A stretch of DNA of 13,731 nt from SAR92 clade bacterium (GCA_018607545.1 JABBBF010000171.1:1-13731), one strand, 5' to 3'. Positions 6,502 to 13,731 are shown, numbered from the stretch's first letter. The notes: generated by a model from the sequence alone, not told the origin. A program made the numbers and translations.

Positions 6502-8751
6502 TTACATCATCATATCGCGAGTGGCATTGAGCAGGTCGGGATACTTCTCTCCCAGTCTGGCGGTCCAGTAGACAAACCAGTACTCGATCTTCTGTAGAAA
6601 CGACATCTCAACCATGGATGGCAGGCGCTGTTGCTTGTCATCTAAAAAGCTATGTATGGCTTCCACATCTGCAAGATCCAGAGTCTCGTAAAAACCAATC
6701 ATACCTTTGTGTGCATAGGCGCCGCCGAGGACAATACCGGCAAAGTCACCGTGGGTCTGTTCGCTCATATAGCGCAGATCCGGAACTACATAGTTACTTT
6801 TTGCACTGATGCCATGGCAGGAGGCGCAGTTCTGACCGTACAAAACCTCTCCCTTTTTAATTATCTCGGGGTCGCTGTTAGCCTTGTGGCCAAGGGCCAT
6901 GATAGTTGCGAGATCGGAGTCTTGGTTCCCTTGAGTGGAATCTTTCAGCACCCGGGTTTGATTAAAATCGCCGCGCTTGAAGACAAGTAATTTATTTTGG
7001 TTAACTTTATTGCGCTTTAACTCTTCACCCACCGTCAACATTACCGTGCCACCACTGCCCTGGGCGACAGCAATATACTGCTCGCCATCCAGTTCGTAGC
7101 TGATCGGGCCGGCGAGAATGGCGCTATCAGACTGGTATTGCCAGAGGGGATTGCCATCTTCAGCATCGTAGGCGGCAAAGCTGCCATCCCAAGTGCCCTG
7201 AAATACCAGATTCCCAGCGGTACTTAAAATGCCGCCATTGGAGGGTTTGTCGTGACGTACCTGCCAGGCGCGCTGTTTCTTAACTGGATCCCAGGCGACA
7301 AGTTCGCCATAGACCAGTGCGTCCATTGAGGCCTTGGCGGCTACCCAGCTCTTGGGGTCGCGGCTCTCGTTAAGGTCTAGACCTGTATTCCAGCGATCGA
7401 CTCTGTAGACCACGGAATCCTGAGCGCTAAAGTAGCCGGGAATATTCTGCACCGGAATATACATCAGGCCGGTTTTGCTGCTGAATGACATTGGCTGCCA
7501 GTTATGGGCACCATAGGGGGAGGGCCAGATATAGGTGGAACCGAAGTTTTGATAGTCGGCGTACTTGGTTTCAACCGGTCGGCCAGTAGTCATATCCACA
7601 TGGCTGGCCCAGGTGATATGGGTAAACAGGTCGGCGGAGAGCAGTTCTCCAGTCACGCGATCGAGAACATAGAAGAAGCCGTTTTTGGGAGCCTGCATGA
7701 TCACCGAGCGCTGCGTACCCTCAATTTCAAGTTCAGCCAATACCAGCTGCTGGGTGGCGGTGTAGTCCCAGTTATCTTTTGGCGTAACCTGGTAGTGCCA
7801 GACATAGTCGCCGCTGCCAGCTTTAAGAGCCACTATAGAGCTCAGATAGAGGTTGTCGCCGCCGCCGGGACTGCGCAATTCACGATTCCAGGGGGAGCCA
7901 TTGCCTGTGCCTATATAGACTAAATCCAGTTCGGGATCGTAGACCAGGGAGTCCCAGGCGGTGCCACCGCCGCCGCCATTTTGATACCAGTAGTCGCCAC
8001 TCCAGGTTTCCAATGCCGCTTCCAGAGCAGGGTTTTCCTGGGGCATATTGGGATCACCGGGCACCGTGTAGAAGCGCCAGACCTGCTCGCCGCTGGCAAC
8101 ATCGTAGGCGCTGACAAAGCCGCGCACACCCAGCTCGGCGCCGCCATTGCCAATGATAACCAGAGCTTTTTCGACCCCATTAACAACTCGCGGCACCACG
8201 CGAGGTGCGCCGGTGATGCTGTAATTGCCATCTGTAGGGGTGGTTTGAACTGACCATTTTTCGCTGCCGGTGGCGGCGTCCAGTGCAATTAAACGACCGT
8301 CGAGGGCACCAAAGAACAGTTGTAGCTGGTTATTGCTATCTCCCTGCCAGAGGGCAACGCCGCGATTAACGGGTCCGCAACAGGTTTTCGCCAGATGGGA
8401 CTTGGGGACTTTGGCATCATAGTGCCAGAGCTGCTTTCCAGTCCGTGCATCCAAAGCATGAACATGGCTCCACCCGGTACTGATATAGATAATGCCGTTA
8501 TGAACCAGGGGCGTGGCTTCCATTCCGCGAGCGGTTGAAAATTTAAATGACCAGGCAAGGTCGAGTTGATTGACAGTATCGCGATTAATTTCTGTTAGGG
8601 GGCTAAAGCGCTGTTCCTGATAGTCCCGCCCATAACTTAGCCACTCGCTTTGAGGATTGGCGATAGTTTGCTGGTTAACGCTCGCCTGTGCAGGCAATAG
8701 GATGCTGACAAGAGTGATAAGAAGGCTGTATCTGAGAAAAGTCATCGGCAT
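6502..8751 (-). CDS. PQQ-dependent dehydrogenase with C-terminal cytochrome c domain
   Basis: A 749-residue periplasmic quinohemoprotein alcohol dehydrogenase. A signal peptide occupies about residues 1-23 (ending PAQAS). The eight-bladed propeller domain (about 30-600) shows repeated tryptophan-docking sequences such as DARTGKQLWHY and DAATGSEKWSV. The vicinal cysteine pair that packs against PQQ is in KTCCGPVNRG (Cys124-Cys125), and the family DNWDYTATQ motif at 326-334 carries the likely catalytic aspartate. The cytochrome c domain (about 628-705) has the heme site CASCH (Cys642, Cys645, His646) and a probable axial Met684 in HKGMIGF. Length matches type II quinohemoproteins with fused cytochrome, plus a roughly 40-residue C-terminal tail with WFVYW. 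A GAGG 8 nt before ATG 8751 supports that start. The TetR-type gene lies 46 bp upstream on the same strand. Substrate not determined. Confidence 0.93.
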   Translation of the reverse strand: MPMTFLRYSLLITLVSILLPAQASVNQQTIANPQSEWLSYGRDYQEQRFSPLTEINRDTVNQLDLAWSFKFSTARGMEATPLVHNGIIYISTGWSHVHALDARTGKQLWHYDAKVPKSHLAKTCCGPVNRGVALWQGDSNNQLQLFFGALDGRLIALDAATGSEKWSVQTTPTDGNYSITGAPRVVPRVVNGVEKALVIIGNGGAELGVRGFVSAYDVASGEQVWRFYTVPGDPNMPQENPALEAALETWSGDYWYQNGGGGGTAWDSLVYDPELDLVYIGTGNGSPWNRELRSPGGGDNLYLSSIVALKAGSGDYVWHYQVTPKDNWDYTATQQLVLAELEIEGTQRSVIMQAPKNGFFYVLDRVTGELLSADLFTHITWASHVDMTTGRPVETKYADYQNFGSTYIWPSPYGAHNWQPMSFSSKTGLMYIPVQNIPGYFSAQDSVVYRVDRWNTGLDLNESRDPKSWVAAKASMDALVYGELVAWDPVKKQRAWQVRHDKPSNGGILSTAGNLVFQGTWDGSFAAYDAEDGNPLWQYQSDSAILAGPISYELDGEQYIAVAQGSGGTVMLTVGEELKRNKVNQNKLLVFKRGDFNQTRVLKDSTQGNQDSDLATIMALGHKANSDPEIIKKGEVLYGQNCASCHGISAKSNYVVPDLRYMSEQTHGDFAGIVLGGAYAHKGMIGFYETLDLADVEAIHSFLDDKQQRLPSMVEMSFLQKIEYWFVYWTARLGEKYPDLLNATRDMMM

Positions 8752-8797
8752 GGAATTTTCCTCTGTACTATTTAATTTATTTTATTTGATTAACGGG

Positions 8798-9388
8798 TTA
8801 TCTGGCGATTAGGGCTTCAAGCATCTCGACAACAATTTCAATGCTTTCCGCTTTTCCCAGGCCCTGAATATTGCGCAGGCGCTGCCACATTTCAAAGGAG
8901 GCAATACTGTCAATGGCCTGGCGCTTACTTTCCGAAAGGCTCACCAACTCGGGCAACCATTCGTCGAGATCTCTGCGCAACTGATGCTGATAGTCGAGAT
9001 AGCTTTTTTGTAAAACCTCTGAGTTCCAGCGCCGTGCAGCGCCGGACAGCATGATATTGCTTATGGTCTCATAGGCGTCGGCATGACATTCGCTGGCGTG
9101 GAGTATGCGCTCTTGCAAGGTGCCGCTGCGATCACCACCGATAAACAGGCTGCGGTATTCCCTGTGACAGAGTTCGCTGGCGGTTTCAAAAATACTCTCC
9201 ATATCTTCAAAATGCCTGAATACAGATCGAATACCTACATTGGCATGGTCGGCCACCTGTTGCGCGGTGGGAACAAGATTGCCCTGTTTAATCAGTTCCA
9301 GCATGGATTCGATAATCAGCTGGTGGCTGCGATCACTGCGCAGCCGGCGACCATCGGGTTTGCTGATGCTGTTATCTGTCTGTGGCAT
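8798..9388 (-). CDS. TetR-type transcriptional regulator
   Basis: A 196-residue one-domain-plus-ligand-pocket regulator of TetR type. The N-terminal helix-turn-helix lies at about residues 40-60 (PTAQQVADHANVGIRSVFRHF), preceded by a helix starting RSHQLIIESMLELI. This matches the normal TetR arrangement, with F-R-H-F where Y-Y-H-F is usual. The rest is helical and diverged, as expected of an effector-binding dimer domain. It is 46 bp upstream of the PQQ dehydrogenase on the same strand, so it is likely its co-transcribed local regulator. It is also divergent from the DsbA-like gene across a 115-bp gap where an operator would be expected. Effector and operator are not identifiable here. Upstream AGAGAAG about 9 nt before ATG 9388 supports the start. 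Confidence 0.85.
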   Translation of the reverse strand: MPQTDNSISKPDGRRLRSDRSHQLIIESMLELIKQGNLVPTAQQVADHANVGIRSVFRHFEDMESIFETASELCHREYRSLFIGGDRSGTLQERILHASECHADAYETISNIMLSGAARRWNSEVLQKSYLDYQHQLRRDLDEWLPELVSLSESKRQAIDSIASFEMWQRLRNIQGLGKAESIEIVVEMLEALIAR

Positions 9389-9427
9389 TCGCTTGAGCTT
9401 CTCTGTGGGCCAATCTTAATGCTTGCA

Positions 9428-9456
9428 GAGTTACATGTTGGCAGGCATGGTGTCAA
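9428..9456 (-). promoter_or_regulatory. Tentative promoter of the TetR-type gene
   Basis: Read leftward, a perfect -35 hexamer TTGACA lies at 9456-9451. A 17-bp spacer leads to TAACTC (9433-9428), a poor -10. The position, about 40 bp before the regulator's ATG, is right for a promoter. Without a good -10 this is only suggestive. I saw no perfect palindromic operator in the gap. Confidence 0.3.
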
Positions 9457-9503
9457 TAGTCGTGGTGCTGGCTAATCTTTCATAGAGAGGTTTGTGTTAA
9501 CAG

Positions 9504-10943
9504 GTGAAAAATATATCTAAGCAGTTTAAGGAGCAGGGCGGTGCTGCAACGATGGATCCCAATCCACTTCGTCGCTGGCTCTCCTCGACCATTATCCGTC
9601 ATATGCTCAGCCCTGAACGGCTGCTGAAGCGGCGTGGTAAATTTGAAGAGCAGCGCCGCAAAAGAGCTGCACGCCACAGAGTCGAGTATTTTCATCAGAT
9701 AGATGACAGCTATAGCCATCTCGCCGCGCAACTGCTTAAGCCGCTTCTTGAGCGCTATGATATTGAGCTGGTCTGTCACCTGGTCAGTGGCCCAACAGGA
9801 AAAAATGCTGCCGAGCCACAACTGCTGGCTGTGCAGGCACCTTATGATGCTTCCTGTATTGCCCCTCACTACGGATTGTCTTTTCCTCAGCTGCAATCCT
9901 CAATAGACAACTTACTAACAGACAGTTCTTTAGTTGAACTGGCCTCGGCCATTCTTGCCGCTCAGGACGCCAATGGATTTATTCACTGCGCGGCTGGAGT
10001 GGGAGAAGCGCTATGGAATGGCGATAAGTCTGTGCTCGAGTCTCTGGCAGCAGAATATGGTTGCGCCTCTGCAGAAGATGTTGCGTTATGCCTAAAGGCC
10101 GGAAATGCCCGTCGTGCCAAACTTGGTCACTACGCTGGGGCGATGTTTTATTACGCTGGTGAGTGGTACTGGGGTGTTGATCGTCTTCACTACCTTGAAA
10201 CGCGCCTGCAACAGTTGGGTGCAGAGTGCAGGCCGCAGAAAACCCTGTTGGCGCCCCGTCCTGATATTGCCAGCGGCCCATTAAAAGATAATGGCACTCT
10301 GCGACTAGAGGTCTATGTCTCCCTGCGCAGCCCCTATACAGCAATTAGCTTTGACCTTGCGCGGAAGTTGGCTAGAGAGACGGGTGTTGAACTGGTAGTT
10401 TGTCCGGTTCTGCCCATGGTGATGCGCGGTGTGCCGGTTACCAGAGAAAAGGGTTTGTATATCTTTGCCGATGCCGCTCGGGAGGCGCTTGAGGCCGATG
10501 TTGCCTTTGGCCAGTTTTACGATCCTGTGGGCGAGCCGGCCAGACGTTGTTACTCCCTTTATCCCTGGGCCTGCGAGCAGGGTAAGGGCGCAGAACTTAT
10601 CTCCAGCTTTCTCAGTTGTGCTTTTGCCGAGGGGGTTAATACCAACAGTGATAAGGGGCTTAAAAAGGTCGTGGAAAAGGCTGGTCTGGATTGGCTGCAG
10701 GCGCATAATATTTTGGGTCAGTCGGGCTGGCAGGCTATACTCGAAGCCAATCGACAGACAATGTACGATGCGGGTCTCTGGGGTGTTCCCAGTTTTCGGC
10801 TTTTGGATATAAGCACAGATAAGGTTGGCGAGCAGATTGCAGCGCTCTGGGGGCAAGACAGACTATGGCTGATCGCCCGGCAGATACAGTCTAGATTAGC
10901 CTTAAATAGTGAGGAAAACACTGGAGAAAATAATAGGGGGTGA
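9504..10943 (+). CDS. Double DsbA-fold protein, HCCA-isomerase-like (two tandem domains)
   Basis: A 479-residue protein built from two DsbA/kappa-GST-like thioredoxin-fold halves, about residues 59-235 and 267-465. Each half ends with the same motif: WGVDRLHYLE at 223 and WGQDRLWLIA at 449. The second half has SLRSPYTAI, where Ser276 matches the glutathione-activating serine of 2-hydroxychromene-2-carboxylate isomerase, and WGVPSFRL with a cis-proline at 429. The first half has DDSYSHL in the serine position and YAGAMFYY in place of the cis-Pro loop, so it looks degenerate. Neither half has a CxxC. The N-terminus is basic (LLKRRGKFEEQRRKRAARHR). The start is uncertain: GTG 9504 or ATG 9552 (Met17, MDPNPLRRW), neither with a well-spaced ribosome site. 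It is 2 bp upstream of the Mpo1-like gene. The fold call is strong; the reaction is unknown. Confidence 0.82.
   Translation: MKNISKQFKEQGGAATMDPNPLRRWLSSTIIRHMLSPERLLKRRGKFEEQRRKRAARHRVEYFHQIDDSYSHLAAQLLKPLLERYDIELVCHLVSGPTGKNAAEPQLLAVQAPYDASCIAPHYGLSFPQLQSSIDNLLTDSSLVELASAILAAQDANGFIHCAAGVGEALWNGDKSVLESLAAEYGCASAEDVALCLKAGNARRAKLGHYAGAMFYYAGEWYWGVDRLHYLETRLQQLGAECRPQKTLLAPRPDIASGPLKDNGTLRLEVYVSLRSPYTAISFDLARKLARETGVELVVCPVLPMVMRGVPVTREKGLYIFADAAREALEADVAFGQFYDPVGEPARRCYSLYPWACEQGKGAELISSFLSCAFAEGVNTNSDKGLKKVVEKAGLDWLQAHNILGQSGWQAILEANRQTMYDAGLWGVPSFRLLDISTDKVGEQIAALWGQDRLWLIARQIQSRLALNSEENTGENNRG
10935..10940 (+). promoter_or_regulatory. Ribosome binding site deciding the Mpo1-like start
   Basis: AGGGGG ends 5 nt before ATG 10946. 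The alternative GTG at 10940 would overlap this site, so the ATG is preferred. The site lies inside the last codons of the upstream DsbA-like gene, which fits coupled translation. Confidence 0.6.
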
Positions 10944-10945
10944 CT

Positions 10946-11284
10946 ATGAATAAAACAAAGGATAGAGAATACACAACGTTTAAAAGCTTTTACCCTTTTT
11001 ACCTGAGTCAGCACTCAAATCCGATCTCTCGAAAGTTGCACTATCTGGGCACCAGTCTGGTGATCGCATTATTGATTGCGGTTTTGGTCAAGGGTCAGTG
11101 GCAGGGGCTTTTACTAGTGCCTGTATTGGGTTATTTGTTTGCCTGGGTTGGGCATTTTTTCTTTGAGAAAAACAAACCTGCGACTTTTACTTACCCGCTC
11201 TACAGTTTGCGGGCTGATTTTTTGATGTTATTTGAGGCGCTGACTGGAAGGCTGGATCACTCTCAGTTTTTCGACTCAGAATAA
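10946..11284 (+). CDS. Mpo1/DUF962-family small membrane protein
   Basis: A 112-residue membrane protein of the Mpo1/DUF962 (YGL010w-like) family. The yeast member is an iron-dependent dioxygenase that shortens 2-hydroxy fatty acids. The N-terminal YPFYLSQHSNPISRKLHYLGT contains His23 and His32; two hydrophobic segments follow (about 35-49 and 53-69), then WVGHFFFEKNKPATF with His70. These histidines match the conserved ones proposed to hold iron. ATG 10946 is chosen over GTG 10940 because AGGGGG (10935-10940) sits 5 nt before it. The gene begins 2 bp after the upstream stop, so it is very likely co-transcribed and perhaps translationally coupled to the DsbA-like gene. Lipid oxidation is plausible by homology; it has not been shown for bacterial members as far as I know. 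Confidence 0.85.
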   Translation: MNKTKDREYTTFKSFYPFYLSQHSNPISRKLHYLGTSLVIALLIAVLVKGQWQGLLLVPVLGYLFAWVGHFFFEKNKPATFTYPLYSLRADFLMLFEALTGRLDHSQFFDSE

Positions 11285-11356
11285 AGCAACCTGTCAATTA
11301 TATAACCGCAGAACAGTAGCTCTTGCTTTTACTGCATTAAATTTTTTGAGAAAACT

Positions 11357-12325
11357 ATGGCCGATTACGATCTTTTTAATGGTGATGCCGACGGTATCTG
11401 TGCTCTTTTACAGTTGCGATTTGCCGAGCCGCGAGAGGATGTCGAACTGATTACTGGTGTAAAGCGCGATATCAATCTGCTGAAACGGGTGGATGCTAAA
11501 GCCGGTGATCGGATTACTGTATTAGACGTTTCCATGGATAAAAATCATGATGATCTGATCCGTGTTCTGGATGCCGGGGCGCAAGTGTTTTACGTCGATC
11601 ACCATTTTCCCGGCAAGGTTCCCGCGTCCTCAGCGCTAAAATCAATGATTAATGAGGCGCCCAATGTCTGTACCAGTCTTCTGATCAATCACTATTTGCG
11701 CGGCGCCTATCGAGAGTGGGCCGTGGTGGGAACCTTTGGTGATAATCTCAAGCATTCCGCTGAAAGTCTAATGAAGAATTTACAGTTTTCAGAACAGCAG
11801 GCGACCCTGCTTGAAAATCTGGGAATCTATATTAACTACAATGGCTATGGTTCAGATATCAATGAGTTGCACTTTAAGCCGGATGAGCTCTACCAGCTCT
11901 TGTGTCGCTACCAAAGTCCCTTTGATTTTGTCACTGACAATGCCGAGCAATTTAACAGGCTCGAATCAGGCTATCATCAGGATCTGACTTCAGCCCAGTC
12001 TACAGTGCCGCTAAAGTCGACAGATTCTGCTGCGGTATTTGTCCTGCCCGATGCCAGTTGGGCGCGTCGCGTCAGCGGTGTCTACAGCAATAATCTGGCT
12101 AACGAAAATCCCCATCGCGCCCATGCGGTGTTAACTGAAAAGGCCAATGGCAACTACCTGGTCAGTGTTAGAGCACCACTCAATAATAAGAGAGGTGCTG
12201 CAGCACTCTGTATGCAGTTCCCAACTGGTGGTGGTCGCGAGGCTGCTGCTGGTATCAATGATTTGCCGGTGGGGATGCTGAGTAAGTTTATCGATAAATT
12301 TGAGCAGTCATTTCGCGACCTATAA
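11357..12325 (+). CDS. DHH-family phosphoesterase
   Basis: A 322-residue cytoplasmic metal-dependent phosphoesterase of the DHH superfamily, which includes RecJ, NrnA-type nanoRNases and c-di-AMP hydrolases. Motif I is [10 protein letters not shown] (Asp10 and Asp12), a [10 protein letters not shown] aspartate (Asp57) follows, DHH itself is at 81-83 (VDHHFPG), and TFGDN is at 126-130 with Asp129. These should bind two Mn ions. The C-terminal DHHA1-type substrate domain ends in [10 protein letters not shown] (291-300), where the usual GGGH histidine is Arg294. No RecJ-specific OB domain is present, so a small nucleotide or oligonucleotide substrate is more likely than long DNA. The start ATG at 11357 has a TGAG seven bases upstream. 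It precedes the VOC gene by 34 bp on the same strand. The substrate is unassigned. Confidence 0.88.
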   Translation: MADYDLFNGDADGICALLQLRFAEPREDVELITGVKRDINLLKRVDAKAGDRITVLDVSMDKNHDDLIRVLDAGAQVFYVDHHFPGKVPASSALKSMINEAPNVCTSLLINHYLRGAYREWAVVGTFGDNLKHSAESLMKNLQFSEQQATLLENLGIYINYNGYGSDINELHFKPDELYQLLCRYQSPFDFVTDNAEQFNRLESGYHQDLTSAQSTVPLKSTDSAAVFVLPDASWARRVSGVYSNNLANENPHRAHAVLTEKANGNYLVSVRAPLNNKRGAAALCMQFPTGGGREAAAGINDLPVGMLSKFIDKFEQSFRDL

Positions 12326-12347
12326 TAAGGTCTCTAATGACAACTAT

Positions 12348-12353
12348 AAGGAG
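12348..12353 (+). promoter_or_regulatory. Ribosome binding site deciding the VOC gene start
   Basis: AAGGAG is a near-perfect Shine-Dalgarno sequence 6 nt before TTG 12360. The longer frame beginning at TTG 12300 lies inside the DHH gene and has no such site. This fixes the translation start at 12360. Confidence 0.8.
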
Positions 12354-12359
12354 TTAGTT

Positions 12360-12854
12360 TTGTTCAGTTCCCGTCCGTTTTCAATTTTAGGGTTACAGCA
12401 GATCGCCGTTGGTGGCACCAACAAACAGAAGCTGCGCAGTTTTTGGGTCGACCTGCTGGGTCTTACCTACAGAGATAGCTTTGTTAGCGAGGCTGAAAAT
12501 GTCGATGAAGATATTTGTCAGCTGGGTTGCGGAGCCACTGCTATTGAAGTGGATTTAATGCAGCCTCTGGACCCTGAAAAGCGTCCGCGAGTAGATAGTC
12601 CAGCCCTTAATCATGTGGGTCTGTGGGTGGATGATTTGGTGGCTGCGGTTGATTGGCTGTCAGGGCAGGGCCTGCGTTTTACGCCGGGTGGTATTCGCAA
12701 AGGCGCTGCGGGGCACGATGTCTGTTTTATTCACCCTGTGGGCAACGATGAGTTTCCACTCTCTGCTGAGGGCGTCTTGGTGGAATTAGTGCAGGCGCCG
12801 CAGTCGGTGATTGATGCCTATAAGGTTTTGGCTGAAGCCTCAGTTTCTAGTTAA
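12360..12854 (+). CDS. VOC-superfamily (glyoxalase/epimerase-like) protein
   Basis: A 164-residue cytoplasmic protein of the vicinal oxygen chelate fold, built from two beta-alpha-beta-beta-beta modules. The expected metal ligands are seen in order: Gln14 (LQQIAV), Glu63 (AIEVDL), His85 (LNHVGLWV) and Glu142 (LVELVQ). The spacing and the [11 protein letters not shown] and FIHPVGNDE sequences resemble methylmalonyl-CoA epimerase and related lyases more than classical glyoxalase I, but I would not name the reaction. The TTG start at 12360 is selected by the AAGGAG sequence; the open frame continues upstream to TTG 12300, which would add an implausible N-terminus overlapping the DHH gene. The DHH gene, 34 bp upstream, is the probable operon partner. 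Its stop overlaps the tatC stop on the other strand by 4 bp. Confidence 0.85.
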   Translation: MFSSRPFSILGLQQIAVGGTNKQKLRSFWVDLLGLTYRDSFVSEAENVDEDICQLGCGATAIEVDLMQPLDPEKRPRVDSPALNHVGLWVDDLVAAVDWLSGQGLRFTPGGIRKGAAGHDVCFIHPVGNDEFPLSAEGVLVELVQAPQSVIDAYKVLAEASVSS

Positions 12855-13588
12855 GCAGCTTCCTTTTTCGGTCTGACCAGTCGCCCAAATAAAATACCCA
12901 CTTCAAATAGCAGCCACATCGGAATCGCCAACAGCGTTTGTGAGAGGATATCTGGCGGGGTCAGTAACATACCAAAGATAAAGCAGAAGACAAAAACATA
13001 GGGGCGTTTCTTGGCCAGGTTATCTGGATCGACCGCGCCCATCCACGAGAGGATAACCACGGCTATAGGAATCTCGAAGCTGATCCCAAAGGCAAAAAAC
13101 AGCTTGAGTACAAAATCCAGATAGCTGCGGATATCGGTCATTATGGCAATGCCTTCGGGACCGACGCTGGTAAAAAACATAAATACCAGAGGGAACACCA
13201 CGTAGTAGGCGAAGGCCATGCCGGCGTAAAACAGAAAGACGCTGGACATAAACAGCGGCACAACAATTTTCTTTTCGCGCTGGTAGAGTCCCGGCGCCAC
13301 AAAAGCCCAGACCTGATACAAAATATAGGGCATGGCGGCGAACATGGATAACACTAGGGTGAGTTTAAACGGTGTTAAAAATGGCGAGGCGACATCGGTG
13401 GCGATCATGGTTGATGATTCGGGCAGATACTGGCGCAAGGGCTCTGAGACATAGAGGTAGAGCTGGTTGCTGAATGAGAACAGGCCGATAAAGATAATGG
13501 CTACGGAGGCGACTGCGCGCAGCACACGGTTCCTGAATTCAATCAGGTGGGCCATAAAGGGTTGGCTGTCGAGTTTTTCTTCAGTCAT
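12851..13588 (-). CDS. tatC: Sec-independent protein translocase subunit TatC
   Basis: A 245-residue inner-membrane protein with six membrane segments, the TatC receptor core that binds twin-arginine signal peptides on folded proteins. The N-terminus [11 protein letters not shown] (about 11-21) is the conserved signal-recognition region, and [18 protein letters not shown] (about 59-76), [20 protein letters not shown] and [16 protein letters not shown] match E. coli TatC closely throughout. Length is usual (about 250 residues). The ATG at 13588 overlaps the end of the upstream gene by 8 bp in the ATGACTGA arrangement, showing translational coupling in the tat operon. The C-terminus is short and lacks the long charged tail of E. 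coli. The PQQ dehydrogenase encoded nearby has an ordinary Sec-type signal, so no functional tie is implied. Assignment is very secure. Confidence 0.97.
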   Translation of the reverse strand: MTEEKLDSQPFMAHLIEFRNRVLRAVASVAIIFIGLFSFSNQLYLYVSEPLRQYLPESSTMIATDVASPFLTPFKLTLVLSMFAAMPYILYQVWAFVAPGLYQREKKIVVPLFMSSVFLFYAGMAFAYYVVFPLVFMFFTSVGPEGIAIMTDIRSYLDFVLKLFFAFGISFEIPIAVVILSWMGAVDPDNLAKKRPYVFVFCFIFGMLLTPPDILSQTLLAIPMWLLFEVGILFGRLVRPKKEAA

Positions 13589-13731
13589 TGGGTTTGGGTT
13601 CTTTATCGGCTAAGGGTTCTTCATTAAGAGATGCTGAGGGCTCTTTATTAGGGGAGGCTGAGGGCTCTTTATTACGAGACGCTGAGGGCTCTTTATTACG
13701 AGACGCTGAGGGCTCTACCTCACAAAAAGCC
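13581..13731 (-). CDS. tatB: Tat translocase subunit TatB, C-terminal tail only (partial)
   Basis: The window ends inside this gene; only about the last 49 codons and the TGA at 13583-13581 are seen. Because it directly precedes tatC with an 8-bp overlap, it is by position TatB, the partner that forms the signal-peptide receptor with TatC. The visible part is a low-complexity hydrophilic tail: FCEVEPSASRNK, then more copies of EPSASRNK, ending KEPKPND. TatB tails are naturally variable, acidic and proline-rich, so the tail alone does not prove identity; the membrane helix and amphipathic helix lie outside the window. The octapeptide is described as a separate repeat feature. Confidence 0.7.
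   Translation of the reverse strand, partial: AFCEVEPSASRNKEPSASRNKEPSASPNKEPSASLNEEPLADKEPKPND
13620..13715 (-). repeat. 24-bp tandem repeat coding EPSASRNK, four copies
   Basis: Four in-frame 24-bp copies encode EPSASRNK (13715-13692), EPSASRNK (13691-13668), EPSASPNK (13667-13644) and EPSASLNE (13643-13620). A degenerate fifth, EPLADKEP, follows at 13619-13596. The two copies farthest from the gene's 3' end are identical at the DNA level, implying recent slippage or unequal exchange. The array may extend no further upstream, since AFCEV precedes it. Confidence 0.92.

Noticed and set aside
7504..7923. Open frame of 139 codons on the plus strand inside the PQQ dehydrogenase
   Set aside because: It is an antisense shadow of the propeller domain; its glycine-rich composition comes from the reverse of that gene.
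9480..9896. Minus-strand open frame covering the start of the DsbA-like gene
   Set aside because: It overlaps a recognised protein on the opposite strand and has no recognisable motif.
13620..13715. Regular repeats at the window end considered as CRISPR
   Set aside because: The units are contiguous without spacers, are 24 bp in frame and encode a regular octapeptide.
1..13731. Defence island, prophage or mobile element
   Set aside because: All genes read as metabolic, transport or envelope functions; no integrase, transposase, terminal repeats or attachment site were found.

Overview
The window looks like chromosome from a gammaproteobacterium of moderate GC content. The evidence is that QueD, TatC, CvfB and PurU all read as gammaproteobacterial-type housekeeping proteins. 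The PQQ/cytochrome c dehydrogenase and the Baeyer-Villiger-type monooxygenase would suit a marine heterotroph such as the OMG/SAR92-type groups, but that placement is inference. I see no tRNA, rRNA, CRISPR array, insertion sequence, integrase or phage gene. All fourteen genes look intact except the two cut by the window edges.

Layout from left to right. (1) Bases 2-337 are the end of queD (queuosine precursor synthesis), meeting an oppositely oriented MFS transporter (334-1521) with overlapping stop codons. (2) A 356-bp gene-free, AT-rich stretch (1522-1877) with a 14-bp tandem repeat leads to an orphan acyl carrier protein with an acidic tail (1878-2252). (3) cvfB, an S1/winged-helix RNA-binding protein (2404-3234), converges on purU, a formyl-tetrahydrofolate deformylase (3259-4137). 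Their 3' ends share a 14-bp repeat and a palindrome. (4) A lytic-transglycosylase-like lipoprotein follows (4289-4897). (5) An oxidative block contains a flavin monooxygenase with the Baeyer-Villiger fingerprint (5020-6480), converging on a periplasmic PQQ dehydrogenase with a fused cytochrome c domain (6502-8751), with a TetR-type regulator just upstream of the latter (8798-9388). (6) A rightward gene run contains a double-domain DsbA/HCCA-isomerase-like protein (9504-10943), an Mpo1/DUF962 membrane protein (10946-11284), a DHH phosphoesterase (11357-12325) and a VOC-fold protein (12360-12854). (7) The run converges with a 4-bp stop overlap on tatC (12851-13588). The preceding gene, tatB by context, shows only its repeat-bearing C-terminal tail (13581-13731).

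The genes do not form one pathway. The most coherent functional group is the oxidation block: a periplasmic alcohol-oxidising enzyme, a ketone-to-ester type monooxygenase and a local repressor, possibly for breakdown of a hydrophobic or cyclic alcohol or ketone (inference). The tightest operon signal is the DsbA-like/Mpo1 pair, which is separated by only two bases. I found no convincing novel defence or mobile system. The observations most worth a second look are the repeat-built convergent junction between cvfB and purU, the octapeptide repeats in the TatB tail, the tandem DsbA-fold protein with a degenerate first half, and the orphan acyl carrier protein.
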